A DNA stretch of 64,000 bases from Sphaerisporangium perillae (lineage in GTDB: Bacteria; Actinomycetota; Actinomycetes; Streptosporangiales; Streptosporangiaceae): the NCBI RefSeq assembly GCF_023276435.1, contig NZ_JALLPO010000005.1, positions 124,001 through 188,000 of the forward strand, given 5' to 3'. Positions 59,671-64,000 of the stretch are shown in pieces. A program made the position numbers and the translations under genes. The notes below the pieces were generated by a model, which saw only the letters and a program-made list of their open reading frames with translations, had not been told where the DNA came from and did no database searches. Numbering within the stretch: the stretch's first letter is position 1; each line of letters begins with the position of its first letter.

Positions 59671-62235
59671 TCACAGGTCGCGCAGAACGGTCAGGGGCGG
59701 GCGGCTCGCAGCGCGTACGGCCACCGTCCCGGCGGCGAGCAGGGCGGTCAGGCCGAGCCCGGTGACGGCGCCGAGGTAGGGCCAGGGCACGGCCAGGTGG
59801 TCGGGGGCCGGGTCGAAGACGCCGGTCAGGACCGTGACGAGCATCTGCGCCAGCGCCCATCCGGTCGCTCCGCCCAGGACGGCGGCCCCCAGGCCGGCCA
59901 GGGTGACCTCGGTCCAGATGAACGCGCCGAGCTGGCGGGGCCGGGCGCCGAGCACCCGGGCGAGGGCGAAGGTACGGCGGCGCTCGGTGAACCCCAGGAT
60001 CAGCAGCAGGCCGGTCGCCGCGGCGGCCAGCGCCAGGCCGTAGCCGAGCTCGATGGCGGTGAGGCCGGTGAGGTCGACCGCGGTGAGGCTGGACCCGACG
60101 ACCCGGCGGGTGGTCTCCACGTCGGAGACCTTCGCCCCGGGCCCGAGGCGGGCGCGCAGCCGGTCGGCGACCAGGTGCGGTGCCGTGCCGTCGGTGGCGA
60201 TCAGGTAGGTGGTGTCGGAGGCGGCCAGGTAGGAGGCGTTGGCGACCAGGAAGCTGTCGCGCGGGGCGGTCGGGAACTCGGTGACGATGCCCGCGTAGTG
60301 GAAGGGCACGGTGCGGCCGTCCTGCATGCGCAGCCGGATCATGTCCCCGAGGTGCAGCTGGAAGTCGTTGACGGTCTCCTGGCTGACCAGCAGGGCGTCG
60401 GGGCTGCGGGCCAGCCGGTCGACGACCTGGCGGGCGGTGCCGCCGGGGAAGTAGGTGTCCTGCAGATGGGTGGCGGAAAGGATGGTGGAGGGGCGGATGC
60501 CGTACACGTCCTGCAGGTCGGCCCCGACGTAGGCGAAGCCGTGCTGAAGCGGCTCCACGCGGGACACGCCGGGCACCGCGGCGAGTTGCCGCTCACTGGC
60601 CGTGGTCTGAGTGGCGGTCACGTCGGCCCCGTTGGTGAGTTCGGCGTCGACCTGCGCCTGCTGGCGGTAGGTGGCGTCGAAGACGGCGGTGGAGACGGCG
60701 AAGGCGACGGCGAGCGCGGCCAGCGTCATCGTGCGGCTGAGCGGGCCGCGCTGCCTGGCCAGGGTCGCCGTCACCGTGCCCGCCAGGCCCGCGGCCAGGG
60801 GCCTGGCCAGCCGGGTGACGATCGGTCGCCCAGGGCCGAGCAGTAGCCGGGTCAGGCGCCAGATGAGCAGCCCGGCGCCGGCCCACAGCAGGGCCGGTCC
60901 GGTGAACGCCCAGTAGTCGACGGAGATCTGCGGCAGCCCTTCGGGGACCAGGACAAGGTGGTAGCCGTTGCCGCTGGTGAGCCGGAACACCACCAGGGCG
61001 GCGGCGACCAGCCACAGGTCGAGCCCGTAGCGCAGCCACGCGGGCGAGCGGGTGCCGGTGGCGACCGGGCGGCGGGCGGCGGTCACGGTGGCGGAGCCCA
61101 GCGCGGACGGCAGGACCGTGGCGCAGGCCACCAGCAGCCCGAGGGCGGCGGCCGCCACAGCCCACCCCGCGGCACCGCCGAACCCGGGTGAGCCGTACAG
61201 CGCCCACCCGGTCAGCGCCGCCACGGCCAGTCCGGACAGCGCTCCGGTGACGCCGACCGCCAGTGTCTCGGCCAGTGCGAGCCGGAGGAAGGTGGTGCGG
61301 GAGGCGCCCCGGGTGCGCAGCAAAGCCTGCTCGGCCGAGCGCCGCACAGCGCCGGATCGGGTGACCGTCGCGGTGAGGAGGATCGCGAGCACGGCTCCCG
61401 GCACGCCGAGGAACAGGAACAACAACTGGGAGTACAGGGCGTCCTCGCGGGCCGCGCCCAGCGCCGCGCCCAGGTTGTCACCGACCAGCCCGGTGCCGGC
61501 CAGGCCGGCCTCCAGGTTTCGGGCCGCCCCGGTGACCTTGGTGTAGGCGGCGGCGGGGTCGGGTGGCAGGGCATGGTCCAGGCGCACATGGAACTGGGTG
61601 CGCACCTTGTCAGGGGGCGAGGTGTCGAACAGGTGGTGCCAATCGGCGGCCGGGAGCAGGAGCACGTTGTCCGGCGGCGCCTGGGGCTGCGCGGTGGCGG
61701 GCGCGCCGACCTTCTGGAACAGGGAGTCGGCCTCGGGCAGCTCCACGATCCCGGTGACCCGCACTTGGGCGTCCGGCAGCCCGGGGCGGTGCAGGATGAC
61801 GGTGGAACCGGGGGTCGCGTGCAGGTTGGCGGCGGTCTGCTGGGCCAGCAGCGGGCCCGCGAGGGTCCCGGTGAGCAGGCGCAGCTCGCCGGGGAAGGTG
61901 GTGGTGTAGTCGGCGGGCAGGCCGAGCGCCTGCCCGGCTCCGGTGGTCAGCGTCTGGCCCGCCTGCCGGGCCTCGAACCCGCCGACGGCGGCGAAGTCCA
62001 CCCGGCGCGAGACGCCGGGCAGCCGGCCGGGAGTGGCCGCGCCGGGCTGCATCTCGACCTGCCAGTCGACCGCCACCCGCTGGACGGAGCGGGCGGTCAT
62101 GGTCGCCTTGGCCGAGGCGAGGAACATCCCCAGCGCGGCCGGCAGCGCCACGGCCATCGCCACGCCCGCCGCCGCGGCGGCGAGCCTGCCCGTACGGCGG
62201 GTCAGCAGGCCGCGGAGCCAGATCAGTGTCAGCAT
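59671..62235 (-). CDS. FtsX/MacB-like ABC transporter permease
   Basis: An 854-residue permease with the duplicated FtsX layout: an N-terminal transmembrane segment, a large extracellular domain (about 35-260), a block of helices (about 265-480), a second extracellular domain (about 515-700) and three terminal helices. ALGAAREDALYSQLLFLFLG and TGLLLILGFTERRRTFALAR, continuing VLGARPRQLGAF, are conserved FtsX motifs. Such permeases act by mechanotransmission rather than transport across the bilayer. It overlaps the preceding ATPase by 7 nt. Confidence 0.88.
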   Translation of the reverse strand: MLTLIWLRGLLTRRTGRLAAAAAGVAMAVALPAALGMFLASAKATMTARSVQRVAVDWQVEMQPGAATPGRLPGVSRRVDFAAVGGFEARQAGQTLTTGAGQALGLPADYTTTFPGELRLLTGTLAGPLLAQQTAANLHATPGSTVILHRPGLPDAQVRVTGIVELPEADSLFQKVGAPATAQPQAPPDNVLLLPAADWHHLFDTSPPDKVRTQFHVRLDHALPPDPAAAYTKVTGAARNLEAGLAGTGLVGDNLGAALGAAREDALYSQLLFLFLGVPGAVLAILLTATVTRSGAVRRSAEQALLRTRGASRTTFLRLALAETLAVGVTGALSGLAVAALTGWALYGSPGFGGAAGWAVAAAALGLLVACATVLPSALGSATVTAARRPVATGTRSPAWLRYGLDLWLVAAALVVFRLTSGNGYHLVLVPEGLPQISVDYWAFTGPALLWAGAGLLIWRLTRLLLGPGRPIVTRLARPLAAGLAGTVTATLARQRGPLSRTMTLAALAVAFAVSTAVFDATYRQQAQVDAELTNGADVTATQTTASERQLAAVPGVSRVEPLQHGFAYVGADLQDVYGIRPSTILSATHLQDTYFPGGTARQVVDRLARSPDALLVSQETVNDFQLHLGDMIRLRMQDGRTVPFHYAGIVTEFPTAPRDSFLVANASYLAASDTTYLIATDGTAPHLVADRLRARLGPGAKVSDVETTRRVVGSSLTAVDLTGLTAIELGYGLALAAAATGLLLILGFTERRRTFALARVLGARPRQLGAFIWTEVTLAGLGAAVLGGATGWALAQMLVTVLTGVFDPAPDHLAVPWPYLGAVTGLGLTALLAAGTVAVRAASRPPLTVLRDL

Positions 62236-62873
62236 GCCAATGCCCCATCACGCATTTCCCAGCGCAGCGGCAGGAGTTCCGCGACGAGCGGGTCGTGGGT
62301 GGCGACCACCAGGGCCGCCCCGAGTCGTCCGGCGACATCGGTGAGCAGTTCGACGACGTGGAGGGCGAGGGCGGAGTCGAGCTGCCCCGTCGGCTCGTCG
62401 GCGATGATCAGGGACGGGCTGCCCGCCAGCACGCGGGCCACCGCGACCCGCTGAGCCTGCCCGCCCGATAGCTGCTGGGGCAGCTTGGCCGCCAGGGCGG
62501 CGACGCCGACGGTGTTCAGGGCGCGCAGGGCCTCTCGCCTGGCCTCGCCGTCCGGGCGTCCGGCGATGACCAGCGGAAGCGCCACGTTCTCCGCGGCGTC
62601 CAGCGGAGCCAGCAGACTGGGCCCCTGGAAGATGACGCCGATCCGGCCCCGGGGCCGATCGTCGAGGGCGGGCCAGCCGATCGTCCCGGCCGTGGGACGA
62701 TCCAGCCCGGCCAGCAGGTGCAGCAGCGTGGTCTTGCCCGACCCCGAGGGGCCGGTGATCGCGACCTGGTCACCGGGGCGCAGGGCGCAGGTGATGCCGT
62801 GCACGGCCACCACCGCCTCGACGCCCCTGCCGTAGGTGCGGGCCACATCCCGGCAGCGCACGACCTCGGTCAT
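62229..62873 (-). CDS. ABC transporter ATP-binding protein (MacB/LolD-like)
   Basis: A 214-residue single NBD: Walker A GPSGSGKTTLLHLLAGL, signature LSGGQAQRVAVARVLAG, Walker B LIIADEPTGQLD and H-loop VVATHDP. The pattern is that of LolD/MacB ATPases that pair with FtsX-like permeases. Overlaps the upstream ATPase gene by 4 nt and the permease gene by 7 nt, so the three form one translational unit. Confidence 0.92.
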   Translation of the reverse strand: MTEVVRCRDVARTYGRGVEAVVAVHGITCALRPGDQVAITGPSGSGKTTLLHLLAGLDRPTAGTIGWPALDDRPRGRIGVIFQGPSLLAPLDAAENVALPLVIAGRPDGEARREALRALNTVGVAALAAKLPQQLSGGQAQRVAVARVLAGSPSLIIADEPTGQLDSALALHVVELLTDVAGRLGAALVVATHDPLVAELLPLRWEMRDGALAC

Positions 62874-63520
62874 GCCACCCGCCCGTCCCTGAGCTGGACG
62901 ACGCGGTCGGCCATGCGCCGCACGGCGGGGCTGTGCGAGGCGATCACCACCGCGGTGTGCGACCGGGCCTGGTCGCGGATCAGGTCCAGCACCGGCCCCT
63001 CGCTGCGCCTGTCCAGCTCACCGGTGGGCTCGTCGGCCACCAGCAGTGACGGACGGTTGGCCAGCGCCACGGCCAGCCCGGCGCGCGCCGCCTCGCCGCC
63101 TGACAGCCGGCTCGGCCATGCGCCGGCCCTGGCGGACAACCCCAGGCGGTCGAGGAGCTCCGCGCGATGGGCAGGGTCGCGCCGGCCGCCGACCCGCTGG
63201 GCCAGCTCCACGTTCTGGGCCAGGGTGAGGTGCTCGATCAGGTTGCCGCTCTGGAAGAGCACGCCGACCAGCCGCGCCCGCAGGCGGGCCTTGTCGGCTT
63301 CCGGCCGGTGACTGATCCGCTGCCCGGCGATCCTGACGATGCCGCCGTCGGGGTCGTCCAGCCCGGCCACGCAGCTGAGCAGGGTCGACTTGCCGGAACC
63401 GGAGGGGCCGCTGATCGCGACCACCTCTCCGGGGGCCACCTTCAGCGAGATGCCTCGCAGGGCGCGCGTCTCCTCCTCGCCCGACCGGTAGAAGCGGTAG
63501 AGCTCCTCGGCTTCGAGCAT
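62870..63520 (-). CDS. ABC transporter ATP-binding protein (MacB/LolD-like)
   Basis: A 216-residue second NBD: Walker A SGPSGSGKSTLLSCVAGLDD, a slightly divergent signature LSGGEAARAGLAVALA, Walker B LLVADEPTGELD and H-loop VIASHSP. Start ATG 63520 overlaps the upstream lipoprotein gene's stop; GTG 63523 is an alternative. Two different ATPases next to one permease may form a heterodimer. Confidence 0.9.
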   Translation of the reverse strand: MLEAEELYRFYRSGEEETRALRGISLKVAPGEVVAISGPSGSGKSTLLSCVAGLDDPDGGIVRIAGQRISHRPEADKARLRARLVGVLFQSGNLIEHLTLAQNVELAQRVGGRRDPAHRAELLDRLGLSARAGAWPSRLSGGEAARAGLAVALANRPSLLVADEPTGELDRRSEGPVLDLIRDQARSHTAVVIASHSPAVRRMADRVVQLRDGRVA

Positions 63521-64000
63521 CACGAGAGCCACCGCAAGGAGTCCGACACCGTGCGCCACGGGTCGACGTTGTCGGCGCCTACCGGTCCCGTCAGGGTCAG
63601 TACGGCCTGCCGGCCGTTACGGGAGAACACATAGCGCTCCACCTCGTCCCGGATCACCTTGCCGGTCACCGGGTCGGGCGCGCTGTCGATACGGTAGACC
63701 GTCAGTTCGGCCTTGCCGCCCTTCCTGTTCACCGTCGCGCGCTTGCGGATCTCGGCTCCGGGCGGATCGGCCGGAGCGCCGATCTCGACCCGGACGCTGT
63801 TGAGCTTGTCGGTGAAGCCCGCCCCCGTCGGCAGGTCCGTCCGCGCCCAGCCCTCGGGGACCTTCAGCTCGTACGGCCGGCCCGGATGCCGGTAGACGAC
63901 GTAGACGGTGTCGTCAGGAATGTCGCCCGGCGGGTTGGACTCGGTCAGGTGTACGAGGGGTGTGGCCGGGGCCGTCGTGGGGGGAACGGCGGCCGGCGGC
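63520..64000 (-). CDS. Hypothetical exported protein, 5' end outside window
   Basis: The visible 159 C-terminal codons belong to a soluble domain after a Pro/Ala/Thr-rich linker, suggesting a lipoprotein or anchored protein whose signal lies beyond the window. The domain alternates strands: YVVYRHPGRPYELKVPEGW, GFTDKLNSVRVEIGAPADPP, KAELTVYRIDSAPDPVTGKV and RNGRQAVLTLTGPVGADNVD. No family is recognised. It heads the ABC-PAP2/GT-two-component operon, overlapping the first ATPase start, and may be the ABC system's extracellular partner. Confidence 0.65.
   Translation of the reverse strand, partial: PPAAVPPTTAPATPLVHLTESNPPGDIPDDTVYVVYRHPGRPYELKVPEGWARTDLPTGAGFTDKLNSVRVEIGAPADPPGAEIRKRATVNRKGGKAELTVYRIDSAPDPVTGKVIRDEVERYVFSRNGRQAVLTLTGPVGADNVDPWRTVSDSLRWLS

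Overview
The window is high-GC actinobacterial DNA: many GTG and TTG starts, GC-rich third codon positions, a BTAD-type regulator, a mycothiol-dependent enzyme family member and large two-component/ABC operons. The overall flavour suggests the Streptosporangiales (Streptosporangium/Nonomuraea-like). That placement is an inference from gene content, because no rRNA or marker phylogeny is available here.

Layout. 1-7.5 kb: end of a membrane-anchored solute-binding protein, a half-size cation transporter, a cluster of DnaA-box-like repeats, a DUF4184 protein overlapping a SpoU methyltransferase, an isochorismatase-family hydrolase below a GntR/FCD regulator with an operator, and a D,D-carboxypeptidase. 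7.5-17.8 kb: a giant BTAD-AAA-TPR regulator, a lipid/glycan trio (flippase-like membrane protein, PIG-L deacetylase, GT4 glycosyltransferase), a lipoprotein, and an operon of two acyl-CoA dehydrogenases. 17.8-22.5 kb: an orphan Pycsar-type membrane effector and a heterodimeric ABC exporter. 22.5-28.7 kb: an accessory island with a large STAND-like NTPase carrying 13 TPRs and a C-terminal zinc ribbon, surrounded by broken genes: an ATPase fragment, a PIN-like toxin that lost its N-terminus beside its intact DUF433-type antitoxin, a thiolase fragment abutting an HxlR fragment, and a 52-bp tandem repeat built from the tail of a 43-residue small ORF.

28.7-44.2 kb: mostly housekeeping and metabolic genes: a DUF3592 protein, a lipoprotein propeller, a nucleoside hydrolase, an XRE-TPR regulator coupled to a phosphotransferase, a cold-shock gene with a clear promoter and terminator, a GH13 enzyme, malate dehydrogenase, a phosphotriesterase-like protein, Tex and a SHOCT protein. 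A 122-bp stretch made only of G and C follows. 44.5-47.6 kb: a modular secreted chitinase with a palindromic operator candidate, and a mycothiol-dependent enzyme homologue. 47.6-53.6 kb: a complete ribose operon rbsR-A-C-B-K-D with two identical-phase operators. 53.7-64 kb: an M20 peptidase, then a long leftward operon in which a lipoprotein, two ABC ATPases, an FtsX/MacB-like permease, a PAP2-glycosyltransferase fusion, a response regulator, a histidine kinase and a COG4705 membrane protein are nearly contiguous.

The most promising material for something undescribed is the 22.5-28.7 kb island (NTPase-TPR-zinc ribbon protein among decayed genes) and the PAP2-GT4 fusion placed between an ABC transporter and its two-component system. 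Family assignments are from recognised motifs only; no searches were run.
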